Assembly: GCA_964471865.1 (NCBI GenBank)
Contig: CAYYHU010000003.1
Location: 62,001 to 126,000 of the forward strand
Reading direction: 5' to 3'
DNA from: CAYMUC01 sp964471865
GTDB lineage: Bacteria > Actinomycetota > Acidimicrobiia > Acidimicrobiales > Ilumatobacteraceae
DNA length: 64,000 bases
How positions within the stretch are numbered: position 1 is the first letter of the stretch; every line of letters starts with the position of its first letter. A program made the translations under genes and the position numbers. This document shows positions 46,793 to 55,730 of this stretch, in pieces. The notes below the pieces were generated by a model. That model saw only the letters and a list, made by a program, of their open reading frames with translations. It ran no database searches and was not told the origin of the DNA.

Positions 46793-49327
46793 CTATCCGG
46801 CGATTGGGGCCACGAGGCACCGGCAACCGGCATGTGCCGGTGGGTGGCGGTGTCCCGTCGGGAAGTCCTCACCGGCGGGAACGACACCTGCGAGCGCGTT
46901 GTCCTCGGCGTCAGCACAGGGTGGACCATCGGGATCGACCAGCCAGCACATCGGCGTTCCGGGGGTCACCGCGGCGAGCACGCCGAGCGCATGCGCAAGA
47001 CGCACGAGGTCCTCCACGTGTTCGTCGATGCGCTGGCTCTTCCACTCCCGAAACACGTGTCGACTGCGGGCGGCGAAACCGTCCGGGTCTCCGTCAGCGG
47101 CCTGCAGCGCATCGGCGAGTCGTCGATGAAAGGGATCGAGCACTTCTTGGCTCAACCACTCTCGCACCGGGGATACATCGGAACCATTGACGGTCGCTGC
47201 GTTGTCGTTCTCGGTCGCCCACCGAGCTCCGGCCTCGGCGGCAGCGAGGAGATCCCCGCGAATCGCTTCGAATGAACGCTCGAGATGCGTAGCCCGGCCA
47301 TCTGAGAGGGCAGCGGCCAGATCGGCTCCGCCTCGGCGGATGGCATCGAGAACTGCGTTTTGCTCGTCGGCGAGAACCCGCTTGAGGCGGCGTGCCACCG
47401 AAACGGCGAGAGGATTCAGAATCTCCTCTCGATCGAGGGGGAACCCAGGTTCGCTTCCCGATGGGGACCCCGTGGGCGACTGCGCTTGCGGAGAGGTCTC
47501 CGTGGAATCGGGATCGACGTCTGTCGAGATCTCGTCCCCGCCCATGTGAGTGGGCTGCGAGTTCGATTCGGCATCGATCTCGGGACGCTTCACCGACCCC
47601 GCCGCGCCTCCGACGTCACGGGCCACATCCGCCGTCGACGCCGCCCGTAAACGGGCGAAGACGTCATCGACTGAGGGTCCGGTGCGAGCCGGTTCGGGCG
47701 CCCGAGAGTCCACACTCGAGACCTCGCCTTGGGTGGTGTCGACACCGGTGAAGGTCTCGTCATCAGCGTCCGGATGATCGCCGCCTGAGTCGATCACCCC
47801 GGACACCTCGATGCCCTTTTCGCCGTCATCCTCACCATCACCACCGTCATCGATCTCCTCGATGTCGACGCCGAGGGCCTCGTCGAAGTCCTGAGGGTCG
47901 CGGGCGGGATCATCCTCGATACTCGAGACTTCGGGAGTCTGAGATGGGGGCCCGTCCTCGCCGTAGCGACGGTCGGATCCGGAGCGGAACAGAGAGATCA
48001 CCGGGGCTGAACGCTCATCACCTGCGCCGATGTCGGGATGATGCACCACTGGTTCGCTGATCGGGCTCCGCAACGGCGTCACCCGATCCTCTCCGAGGTC
48101 GAAGGCCGGTGCGGCGAACGCACGCGCGTCATCCTCGGGCGCTTCTCCACCGGAGGCACCTTCGTCGAGTACGTCGGTTCCGGCTCCATCGTGGATTCCG
48201 GTGTCATCACTCGTGGGCACCTCGAAAGCGGACTCGTCGAGTGCACGTTCGGCCACTGCGGGGTCATCGGGGACCGTCGTCGGTGCCTCCCCGATTCCGA
48301 CACGACCATCGCGATCCTCGAGGGTTCCCGTCCCGATGACGTTCTCCTCGACGAACATCGTCTCGTGATCGATCAGGATCGGCGGCTCGAACTCAGAGGG
48401 TGCTGCAGCTCCGCCGAGATCTGACGCGTCGTGCTCGGCGGTTCCGGAGAGACCACCGGACGCTGGCACCACGGGGTCGAGATCATGTCGGCTCGGGTCA
48501 GGCGGGGCCTCGGGACGGGCGGTTTCAACGCCATCGACCACGGTGGCCTCGGCGCGAACAGCGGCGAGATCGGTGAGGTCCGACATGGGGTCGGAGACCA
48601 GTTCGGGCTCGACACCGAGGCGGGCCATCACATCCGTAGCGGAACGGCGAGCGGCATCGAATGCCGCTGCCACCTCGTCACGATGCGCGGTGAGCATCTC
48701 GATCTGAGCACGGGCGTTCTCGCGACGTTTGGTGAGGTCGGCAAGCACGCGCTCGCGGTACGCGCGGGCTTCGTCCACCATTGATCGGCCCTGTTCTTTG
48801 GCGGCATCGAGTTCGGCGTCGATCTGTCGCGTCAGTTCGTCGCGGCGGCGAGCGACCTCGAGTTCGGCCTCGTGGCGAAGTCGTTCGGCCTCCCCAGCGG
48901 CCGCGCTGACCATGTTCGCAGCAGCCTGTTCGGCCCGTTCCCGGATCTGACGCGCCGCCTCGCGAGCCGTTGCGAGAACCCGTGTGGATTCCTCACCCAC
49001 GACCTCGGCCACCGTCGCCTCGTCCAGATCAGCCAGGGCCTGAGCACGTCGGGTGGCGGCCTCGAGTTGGCTACGCAGGTCCGTCTCGATCCCCCGCAGC
49101 CGTGTCAACTGCTCAGCGACCACCGTCAAGAAGGCTGTGACTGAACGCGGGTCGTACCCCCGACGTTTGGTCGGGAACGATGCTCCGGCCACCTCGGCGG
49201 GGGAAGCCGGATCGGGAAGATCCGCAGGCGCCATACCCGGCATGGTAGGGGCCTGGGACCCAGCCGCTGTGGCACCTTCGGGCGTATCGACACCCTCCTC
49301 AGGCCCCGGCAGCAACCTCGAGACCAT
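46793..49327 (-). CDS. DivIVA-like coiled-coil protein with a capsid-like Cys-rich C-terminus
   Basis: 844 residues. About 45-75: SFPTKRRGYDPRSVTAFL, the DivIVA N-terminal signature. About 75-235: a long coiled coil with heptad Ala/Arg/Glu. About 260-620: an acidic, low-complexity linker (D/E/S/P-rich). About 640-790: helical. The end contains C-W-L-V-D ... PPCADAEDNAL ... DFPTGHRHPPAHAGCRC, a motif resembling the C-terminus of SPP1 gp7/Mu F-type phage head proteins. The ATG at 49327 gives a 29-bp overlap with the protease gene; ATGs at 49243 and 49234 are alternatives. Probably a pole- or septum-associated scaffold; the C-terminal role is unknown. Confidence 0.75.
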   Translation of the reverse strand: MVSRLLPGPEEGVDTPEGATAAGSQAPTMPGMAPADLPDPASPAEVAGASFPTKRRGYDPRSVTAFLTVVAEQLTRLRGIETDLRSQLEAATRRAQALADLDEATVAEVVGEESTRVLATAREAARQIRERAEQAAANMVSAAAGEAERLRHEAELEVARRRDELTRQIDAELDAAKEQGRSMVDEARAYRERVLADLTKRRENARAQIEMLTAHRDEVAAAFDAARRSATDVMARLGVEPELVSDPMSDLTDLAAVRAEATVVDGVETARPEAPPDPSRHDLDPVVPASGGLSGTAEHDASDLGGAAAPSEFEPPILIDHETMFVEENVIGTGTLEDRDGRVGIGEAPTTVPDDPAVAERALDESAFEVPTSDDTGIHDGAGTDVLDEGASGGEAPEDDARAFAAPAFDLGEDRVTPLRSPISEPVVHHPDIGAGDERSAPVISLFRSGSDRRYGEDGPPSQTPEVSSIEDDPARDPQDFDEALGVDIEEIDDGGDGEDDGEKGIEVSGVIDSGGDHPDADDETFTGVDTTQGEVSSVDSRAPEPARTGPSVDDVFARLRAASTADVARDVGGAAGSVKRPEIDAESNSQPTHMGGDEISTDVDPDSTETSPQAQSPTGSPSGSEPGFPLDREEILNPLAVSVARRLKRVLADEQNAVLDAIRRGGADLAAALSDGRATHLERSFEAIRGDLLAAAEAGARWATENDNAATVNGSDVSPVREWLSQEVLDPFHRRLADALQAADGDPDGFAARSRHVFREWKSQRIDEHVEDLVRLAHALGVLAAVTPGTPMCWLVDPDGPPCADAEDNALAGVVPAGEDFPTGHRHPPAHAGCRCLVAPIAG

Positions 49328-50456
49328 CGCGGTCCAGCGTGCTCATATCGCCACCGAGGGCTTCGAGGGTGTCGAGCGCGTCGAGGATCGTCGCAACCTC
49401 GATGATCTGCAAAGACTCCCCCATGGCCTCGCGCACTGCGGCGAGCTCCGCGGGGTCCTGAGCTGCGGGCACCAGGAACACCTCGGCACCGGCGTCACGA
49501 ACGGCCACTGCTTTCTGACGCAGAGCCCCGATCGCTCCCACCGCCCCGGTCTCAGCGATCGTGCCGGTTGCCGCCACATCGACCCCACCGGTCAACGAGC
49601 CGGGACTGAGTTCGTCGATCAATGCCAGTGTGAACGCGAGTCCGGCTGAAGGCCCGCCGATTCTGGAGGTGTCGATGTCCACGTCGAAAGGTAACTCGAC
49701 TCGGCGGGTGTCGGCGGGAAGAAAGCCGATGATCGCCCGATTCGTGCCATCGGTGGGGGCCACGAGCACCACGGTGCGCTCCTCGCTGCGCTCGGATCCA
49801 AAGGGCGTCACTTCGAGCGTCACCCGATCTCCGGGACGCGCGTCGGCAAGTATCCGCGGCACATCGGGCAGGATCGGCGTGGGCTCACCGTTGATCGACT
49901 CGACGACGTCCCCGACTTCGAGCACATCGCAGGCGGTCTCGGGAATGGTGTCACCCTCGCACACGAGATCGGCCACCACCGCAGGCCCGGGAACGAAGGA
50001 CGCATCGAGACCCAACAAGCGAGCCGCCACGTATTCAGCGACCTGCTTGGAACCAAACATCGCCTGGAATCCGATGCGTCGCTGTTCGACCGGCGTTCGG
50101 GGTCCGAAGCGTTGTTCATAGGTGAGGACATCGACGTCGTCGTCCATCGCGCCGATCAAGGAGCCGAGAATGGTCATCTGCGCTCCGGTGGCGGTGACGA
50201 AGTGAATCTCTCCATCGGTCGGGAAACGCTCGACCCCCGTGATCTCGAGACGGTCGGCGACTTCGAGTGCTGATCCCGGCGCTTGTTGCCAGCGCTGGAT
50301 GGGCACGATCGCTGCGACTACGACGGCGATGAGAATCACGCCAGCCAGGGTCAACAAAGGCAGCGACCACCACAGCGATCGGGCGTTGGCCGAGGTCTGA
50401 GATCCCGACACCGTGGGCATCGGGGGTGGCGGTACGCTGGATTTCGCCGTGTCCAT
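49299..50456 (-). CDS. PDZ/Lon-like membrane protease (YlbL/Rv3194c type)
   Basis: 385 residues. One N-terminal transmembrane helix (LWWSLPLLTLAGVILIAVVVAAIVP), a PDZ-like region (DVVESINGEPTPI), then a Lon S16 protease domain with the Ser in RIGGPSAGLAF and the Lys in GALRQKAVAVRDAGA. This Ser-Lys dyad is that of Lon. Extracytoplasmic by topology. ATG at 50456 has GGTGGAG nine bases upstream. It opens a three-gene leftward cluster with the DivIVA-like protein and UPF0182. Confidence 0.9.
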   Translation of the reverse strand: MDTAKSSVPPPPMPTVSGSQTSANARSLWWSLPLLTLAGVILIAVVVAAIVPIQRWQQAPGSALEVADRLEITGVERFPTDGEIHFVTATGAQMTILGSLIGAMDDDVDVLTYEQRFGPRTPVEQRRIGFQAMFGSKQVAEYVAARLLGLDASFVPGPAVVADLVCEGDTIPETACDVLEVGDVVESINGEPTPILPDVPRILADARPGDRVTLEVTPFGSERSEERTVVLVAPTDGTNRAIIGFLPADTRRVELPFDVDIDTSRIGGPSAGLAFTLALIDELSPGSLTGGVDVAATGTIAETGAVGAIGALRQKAVAVRDAGAEVFLVPAAQDPAELAAVREAMGESLQIIEVATILDALDTLEALGGDMSTLDRDGLEVAAGA

Positions 50457-50793
50457 CGCTGAGATCTCCACCCGAGCCGGATTCCTGGTCGCCCTGGCGA
50501 TCATCGCCATCGTGCTCGCCGGGCGCCGCAAGCCTGCCAGACCCTGGCAGCGCGCTCCACGCGGGTCCGAGGCAACTCCCTTGGCAGTGGCTGTGGATCG
50601 CCGGGGACGGCGAGTGTTGGTCCCGGTGGATCGCCAGCTCACCCGCTTGGAGAACCGACTCGGACCTTTGAGGCTCATGGGGTCGACCACGGCGCTGGGG
50701 GTCATCGCCGTCGTTGCCGGCGCGGTGGGAGCGATCGGTATCGCCGCCGGGGTGGCATGGGTGGTCACCACGGTGACCGGCCTGTTGCGGTGA
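50449..50793 (+). CDS. Small membrane protein, hypothetical
   Basis: 114 residues from the GTG at 50449 (a GTG at 50413 is in frame). Two hydrophobic helices: AGFLVALAIIAIVLAG near the N-terminus, and a C-terminal pair of runs, STTALGVIAVVAGAVGAIGIAAG and AWVVTTVTGLL. A basic loop lies between (RRKPARPWQRAPRG, VDRRGRRVLVPVDRQ). No family recognised. The start overlaps the divergent protease start by 8 bp, which is unusual; one of the two starts may lie further in. Confidence 0.6.
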   Translation: MSIAEISTRAGFLVALAIIAIVLAGRRKPARPWQRAPRGSEATPLAVAVDRRGRRVLVPVDRQLTRLENRLGPLRLMGSTTALGVIAVVAGAVGAIGIAAGVAWVVTTVTGLLR

Positions 50794-50802
50794 CGACCTG
50801 AT

Positions 50803-51420
50803 ATGGACCTCGAGTCCCGATTCGCTGCCGATGTGCGTCAGCGTCGTCGTGATGTCGTGATCGCTGGCCATCGAGGGGACTCCGATACGGCTCGACGAGC
50901 TCTCACGGATCCCGCCGGTTCGGTACGAGCCTCAGCACTCGCGGCGCTCATGCGTTGTGGCGATGCACGCAATGACGAGGTGCAGGCCGCTCTCAGCGAC
51001 CCCGATCCCGAGGTCCGGCGCCGTGGCTGTCTGGCTGCAGCCCATCGCCCTCAGGTGTCTTTGATGACGGTCCTCGACGACCCCGATCCGACAGTTCTCG
51101 AGACCGCCGCGTGGGCCTGCGGCGAGCACGAGATCGTGTCCGCCGACGTCCTGGAACGCCTGATCACGCTCGCTGGGGATCATGACGATGCCCTGGTTCG
51201 CGAAGCCGCAGTCGCAGCCCTGGGAGCGATCGGAGATCCCCGAGGCCTCGACGCGATCCTGGCCGGGTGCTCGGATCGACCGGCGGTGCGGCGGCGAGCA
51301 GTTCTGTCGTTGGCCCCCTTCGACGGTCCCGACGTCGACGCGGCCCTGGCCCGGGCACTCGAGGATCGGGACTGGCAGGTTCGACAAGCCGCCGAGGATC
51401 TGACCTCCCCCACCCGATGA
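50803..51420 (+). CDS. HEAT-repeat protein
   Basis: 205 residues with successive HEAT/PBS-lyase-like repeats: DPAGSVRASALAALMRCGD, DPDPEVRRRGCLAAA, DPDPTVLETAAWACGE, HDDALVREAAVAALGAIGDPRG, and a final EDRDWQVRQAAEDL. These form an all-alpha solenoid used as protein scaffold. Function unknown. 9 bp after the small membrane protein, probably one transcript. Confidence 0.85.
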   Translation: MDLESRFAADVRQRRRDVVIAGHRGDSDTARRALTDPAGSVRASALAALMRCGDARNDEVQAALSDPDPEVRRRGCLAAAHRPQVSLMTVLDDPDPTVLETAAWACGEHEIVSADVLERLITLAGDHDDALVREAAVAALGAIGDPRGLDAILAGCSDRPAVRRRAVLSLAPFDGPDVDAALARALEDRDWQVRQAAEDLTSPTR

Positions 51421-51487
51421 TTCCGGGCGATCGACCGGACGCGTTCGCTCGGGGAATGCGTCGACGCCGCCTAACGTTCACATACGT

Positions 51488-51964
51488 ATGAGCCTCGAAC
51501 AGATCGACATCGGAATCTCTGACACCGACCGCGCCGAGATCGCCGAGGGCCTCTCCCGGCTTCTCGCCGATTCCTACACCCTGTATCTCAAGACGCATAA
51601 GTACCACTGGAACGTCACGGGTCCGATGTTTCAGACGCTGCATCTGATGTTCGAGACGCAGTACAACGAGTTGGCGCTCGCGGTGGATCTGATCGCCGAG
51701 CGGATTCGGGCCCTGGGAGCGAAAGCCCCTGGCAGTTACCGAGAGTTCGCAGCACTGTCCTCGATCCCCGAAGACGAGGATCAGCCCGACGCCATCGAGA
51801 TGATCACACGCCTCGTCGCCGGGCAGGAGGCCGTGGCGCGAACGGCACGCTCGGTCTTCCCCGTGGCCGATCGGGCCAGCGACGAGCCGACCGCCGATCT
51901 CTTGACCCAACGCCTTCAGGTTCACGAAAAGACGGCGTGGATGCTGAGGAGTCTGCTGGCCTGA
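51488..51964 (+). CDS. dps: Dps family ferritin-like DNA-binding protein
   Basis: 158 residues, dodecameric mini-ferritin. The ferroxidase site between subunits is seen in KTHKYHWNVTGPMF, the helix MFETQYNELALAVDLIAERIRALG, and HEKTAWMLRSLL at the end. It oxidises Fe(II) with H2O2 and stores iron, protecting DNA. ATG at 51488 follows a short AT-richer leader (AACGTTCACATACGT). The last 161 bp overlap the convergent membrane-protein gene. Confidence 0.93.
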   Translation: MSLEQIDIGISDTDRAEIAEGLSRLLADSYTLYLKTHKYHWNVTGPMFQTLHLMFETQYNELALAVDLIAERIRALGAKAPGSYREFAALSSIPEDEDQPDAIEMITRLVAGQEAVARTARSVFPVADRASDEPTADLLTQRLQVHEKTAWMLRSLLA

Positions 51965-53129
51965 CCTGACTGCGCCGCAGGACGAGTCCAACGGCCACCA
52001 CCATGAGAACGACACCGGTGCTGATCACCGCTACCGGGGCGGCGAGATCCCCTTCGATCAGTTCGGTCACCGCCCAGGGCACATAGATCGCCAGGCCCAG
52101 ACCGCCCAGAAGTGCTGGGGGAGTCGACACCGTGCGAGCGGCGATGCCGATGCACACCGTCGCCATGATCAGACCGATCGGTATCCCGATGATGAGGGAC
52201 TGGCTCGCCATGATCGCCGGGGCCAGCATCGCCATCAGCGATCCGATGACGGTCACGGGAAACGGTCGCACCAAGGGTGATTTCCAGGCGATCACCACGG
52301 CATAGATCCCAGCCACCCCCACCACAGCCCCCGTCAGCACCCCGGCCTCATCGCTGTAGTGGCCAATGGCGGGTGGAACCATGAACGCCAGAAACCAGAT
52401 GGTGGTCACCACGAGCACCCCTCGGGTGACTCGGTCGCGGATCAGATCTGGGGTTTCGACGACCGTCACCAGCACGATGGCCATGACCGCAGCCACGATC
52501 AGTCCCTCGCCTTCCCACTGGGTGGTCACCATCGAGATCCCGATGGGAAGCGCGCCAGCACCGGCGAGCACCGGCACCCACACCGGGTCGGTGCGACGCG
52601 CAGTGCCAGCGATGATCGCCGCGGAGGCTCCGAGCAGGACTGCGGCTCCCCCGGTACCTTCAGACCCCGCGACGGCACCGGCGCTGCCGGCCACGGTGAG
52701 CGCTGCGGCGATGACGAGAAACTGGGTGACGAGGAGGCTGCGAAGCGCCCAAAGCGCGCTTCCCACGACCACGGTCGCGCTCGCACCCGCAAGGGCGATC
52801 ACCTCCACACTCTCGGCACCGAAGGGTTCGTGAGCTGCAACTCCTGCACCCAGCGCGGCCGTCGTGGACGCCGTGGCCCACATGACATCGGTGAGTCGTT
52901 CCCGAGGTCCGGCTCCTGGCCCCGTCCAGTCACGAGGACGAGCGATCCAGCCTCCGAGGATCAAGGGGATCGCCCAACCACCGGTGAGGGCGATGCGGGT
53001 GGCGGTTCCCAGATCGTTCCAGGCGCCGGTGACGACCAGGACCACACCGATCAGGACCAGAGCCCCACCCCCGTATCCGAGTGCCTCGGCGAGAGCGAGA
53101 GCCCGTGAACGACGACTCGACATGCTCAC
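51804..53129 (-). CDS. Multi-pass membrane protein, hypothetical
   Basis: 441 residues with about 10-12 hydrophobic helices in the first 385 residues (start EALGYGGGALVLIGVVLVV). The early helix-rich N-terminus recalls DUF2157-type proteins, but I do not claim the family. The C-terminal 50 residues (Pro/Arg/Ser-rich, ...PRGRPSVPFAPRPPARRRGV) are antisense to dps, probably a non-conserved tail. Confidence 0.75.
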   Translation of the reverse strand: MSMSSRRSRALALAEALGYGGGALVLIGVVLVVTGAWNDLGTATRIALTGGWAIPLILGGWIARPRDWTGPGAGPRERLTDVMWATASTTAALGAGVAAHEPFGAESVEVIALAGASATVVVGSALWALRSLLVTQFLVIAAALTVAGSAGAVAGSEGTGGAAVLLGASAAIIAGTARRTDPVWVPVLAGAGALPIGISMVTTQWEGEGLIVAAVMAIVLVTVVETPDLIRDRVTRGVLVVTTIWFLAFMVPPAIGHYSDEAGVLTGAVVGVAGIYAVVIAWKSPLVRPFPVTVIGSLMAMLAPAIMASQSLIIGIPIGLIMATVCIGIAARTVSTPPALLGGLGLAIYVPWAVTELIEGDLAAPVAVISTGVVLMVVAVGLVLRRSQVRPADSSASTPSFREPEGVGSRDRRSARRWPDRPRGRPSVPFAPRPPARRRGV

Positions 53130-53235
53130 ACCGTGAGCTGAGCCGCCTCAGACGACTAGTGACTACGGACCCCGCAGCACCGTGACCTATCGGATCCGTC
53201 AACGGCACTGCTGACGGACGTGGAGCCACTCGATC

Positions 53236-55578
53236 TCAGACGGGTTCGAGGTCTCGGTCCACCGCCCGGGGCCCACCCCGGTCGTCCTCGGATCCGGAAT
53301 GGCTGGCGGGACCTTCGACGTTGAGCCGCGGCAGGATTCGGTCCAACCATTTCGGGATCCACCAGTTGCGGTCGCCCAGAAGCGCCATCGTGGCGGGGAC
53401 GATCAGCATGCGCACCAGGGTCGCGTCGAGAAGGACAGCTACGGCGAGGCCCACACCGAACAACTTCACGATGCGGTCGTCTTCGAACAAGAAGGCTCCA
53501 AAGACCACGACCATGATCGCCGCCGCAGCAGAAATCACTCGGGCAGTAGCGGCGAGGCCGTCGGCCACCGAGTTCGTGGTGTCGCGTTCGCGGTCGTATT
53601 CCTCTTTGATTCGCGACAACAAGAACACCTCGTAGTCCATGGACAACCCGAACACGATCGCGAACAGCATCATGGGTACGAACGGCTCGATCGGGGCCGG
53701 TTCCACCCCGAAGACATCCGAGAGCCAACCCCATTGGAAAATCGCCACGACGACGCCGTAGGCCGAGGCGATCGAGGCGACGTTCATGATCACCGCCTTG
53801 ATCGGAACCAGGATCGAACGGAAGACCATCATCAACAGCAGGAACGACACTCCGAGAACGGCTCCGAAGAAGATCAGGATTCGGCCGGTGAGATAGTCGG
53901 TGAAGTCGATGTTGGCGGGAACGGCACCCGTGACGTACGCCGTGATACTGGTGCCGGCAATCGCCGTGGGCACCACATCGGATCGCAGTCGCATCACCGT
54001 GTCCTCGGTTGCGGAGTCCTGAGGCGCCGTGGTCGGGATCACCCGGATGATCGCCGCCTGTGACGCGGCGGGATCGGCAGGATTCGACAGGAACGGAGGC
54101 CCGACTCGGTCGATTCCGGGATCGCCAGCCACGGACTCGACCAGCGTGGTCAGGGCCGCGGCGTCGCCAGGCTGGTTCAGTTCGACGGCCACAAGCAGCG
54201 GACCGTTGTATCCGGGACCGAAACCCTCGGCCAAGAGGTCATAGGCCTGACGCGCAGAGGTGTTCTCGGAGAGGTTGCCTTCGTCGGAGAAACCCAGCCG
54301 CAAACTGAACACCGGCAAGAGCATCACGACGAGCAGGCCAGTACCCAAGGATGCAAACAGCCAGGGTCGGGCCTGGATCAGGCGGCTCCAGCGATACGCA
54401 ACGGTGTCGCGCAGCAGTTTCTGACTTCGCGTCGGCACCTCGCGTCGCAGAGGACGCAGGGCCAAGCTGGCGAGCAAAGTCACCACCGCGAGGATCAGGC
54501 CCAGTGCCGCGATCGGTCCGAAGCCGAGTCCAGCCCCCAACAGCCCCAAAGCGATGAAGCCGGCGGTGATCAACCCCCGCCACCGGGTGATCTCGATACG
54601 ACCATGGGCCAGACCCAATGCCGCGGGAAGCAAGGTGATGGAGGCGAGCAAGGTGACTGCAACCGTGGTGGCCGCCGCGATTCCGAGCCCGGCGACGAAC
54701 TCGAGTCCGATCAGGATCATGCCGAGCAGGGACACGACCACGGTGATTCCGGCAAAGACCACCGCTCGTCCCGCGGTGTCGAGAGCTCCCATCGTCGCCT
54801 CGAGCGGCGTGGCGCCGTGCCGTGTCATCTCGCGATAGCGAGTCACGATGAACAAGGCGTAGTCGATACCGACTCCGAGGCCGATCATCACTCCGATCAG
54901 GGGGGCGAATTCGGGAATCGACACCCCGTTGGACAACAGCCCCACGACACCAAAGGCTCCGGTTCCGACTCCGGCGAGGGCGACACCGATCGGTAGCCCC
55001 ATCGCCAGAACCGATCCAAAGGACAGAATCAGGATCACGATCGCGAAGGCCAGGCCGATCAACTCGGATTCGGGCTGGTGGAACTCGGCGAAGATCTGAC
55101 CGCCGACTTCGATGCGAACCCCGTCGAGTACGGGAGCGAGACGGCGCATCTCGTCGCCGATCTCCGAGCCCACGGTCTGATCGATGGCTCGTTCGAGATT
55201 GACCTGAGCGAATGCGATCTGGCCGTCGGGAGCGATCTGACCGACCCCGCGAGGATCGAACGGACTGACCACCGAGACGTCATCGATGGCGTCGACCTGA
55301 GCAAAGTAGGTCTCGAGAGCGGAACGGACCTCGCTGCGATCGAAACCTCCCTCGGCGGCCACGACGATCGAACCCCCGAATGCACTGCCGGCCCCGGGGA
55401 AGTACTCGTCCACGATGTCGAATCCCTGGGTGCTCTGGGATGTCGGAGTGGAGAACTCACTTTGGAACGACGAGCCGACCGCCGAGGCCGCAATGTTGAG
55501 ACCGACGAGTGCGACGACCCAGATGAGTAGGACTCGACGAGCGTGTTCGAAGCACCAGCGAGCAAGCGAGCGATACAT
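53236..55578 (-). CDS. MMPL/RND family transporter
   Basis: 780 residues. Two symmetrical halves, each a soluble extracytoplasmic domain followed by five to six helices. The N-terminal helix is RRVLLIWVVALVGLNIAA. GVGIDYALFIVTRYRE (first half) and GLSMDYEVFLLSRIKEEYD (second half) are the MMPL hallmark with the proton-relay Asp-Tyr pair. Likely exports lipids or a hydrophobic compound. The ATG at 55578 follows GGGAG by 4 nt. Divergent to the TetR gene, with operator-like palindromes between them. Confidence 0.92.
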   Translation of the reverse strand: MYRSLARWCFEHARRVLLIWVVALVGLNIAASAVGSSFQSEFSTPTSQSTQGFDIVDEYFPGAGSAFGGSIVVAAEGGFDRSEVRSALETYFAQVDAIDDVSVVSPFDPRGVGQIAPDGQIAFAQVNLERAIDQTVGSEIGDEMRRLAPVLDGVRIEVGGQIFAEFHQPESELIGLAFAIVILILSFGSVLAMGLPIGVALAGVGTGAFGVVGLLSNGVSIPEFAPLIGVMIGLGVGIDYALFIVTRYREMTRHGATPLEATMGALDTAGRAVVFAGITVVVSLLGMILIGLEFVAGLGIAAATTVAVTLLASITLLPAALGLAHGRIEITRWRGLITAGFIALGLLGAGLGFGPIAALGLILAVVTLLASLALRPLRREVPTRSQKLLRDTVAYRWSRLIQARPWLFASLGTGLLVVMLLPVFSLRLGFSDEGNLSENTSARQAYDLLAEGFGPGYNGPLLVAVELNQPGDAAALTTLVESVAGDPGIDRVGPPFLSNPADPAASQAAIIRVIPTTAPQDSATEDTVMRLRSDVVPTAIAGTSITAYVTGAVPANIDFTDYLTGRILIFFGAVLGVSFLLLMMVFRSILVPIKAVIMNVASIASAYGVVVAIFQWGWLSDVFGVEPAPIEPFVPMMLFAIVFGLSMDYEVFLLSRIKEEYDRERDTTNSVADGLAATARVISAAAAIMVVVFGAFLFEDDRIVKLFGVGLAVAVLLDATLVRMLIVPATMALLGDRNWWIPKWLDRILPRLNVEGPASHSGSEDDRGGPRAVDRDLEPV

Positions 55579-55616
55579 GGGGACTCCCGATGGGATGGGG
55601 GACACGGCCCGCATTT

Positions 55617-55662
55617 CGCTACGGGTCCGTAGCGTTCTAGCGGAGTGCCGGGGGTGACGCAA
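55617..55662 (-). promoter_or_regulatory. Promoter and operator-like palindrome for the MMPL transporter gene
   Basis: On the minus strand, TTGCGT (-35, 55662-55657) and TAGAAC (-10, 55639-55634) are separated by exactly 17 nt. Starting at the -10 edge is the 18-bp inverted repeat CGCTACGG-GT-CCGTAGCG (55617-55634, perfect 8-bp arms). A regulator there would sit on the transcription start. The divergent TetR is the natural candidate. Confidence 0.65.
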
Positions 55663-55674
55663 CGTCAGGCGAGC

Positions 55675-55699
55675 GTCACACCCGCTTTCGGGGTGTGAC
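55675..55699. promoter_or_regulatory. Second inverted repeat between MMPL and TetR genes
   Basis: GTCACACCC-N7-GGGTGTGAC, perfect 9-bp arms, ending 31 bp before the TetR ATG at 55731. It may be an autoregulatory operator or a hairpin in the TetR leader. Its sequence differs from the palindrome at 55617, so the same protein need not bind both. Confidence 0.5.
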
Positions 55700-55730
55700 A
55701 TCGGTCCGACCCGATACGGTCCACCTCATC

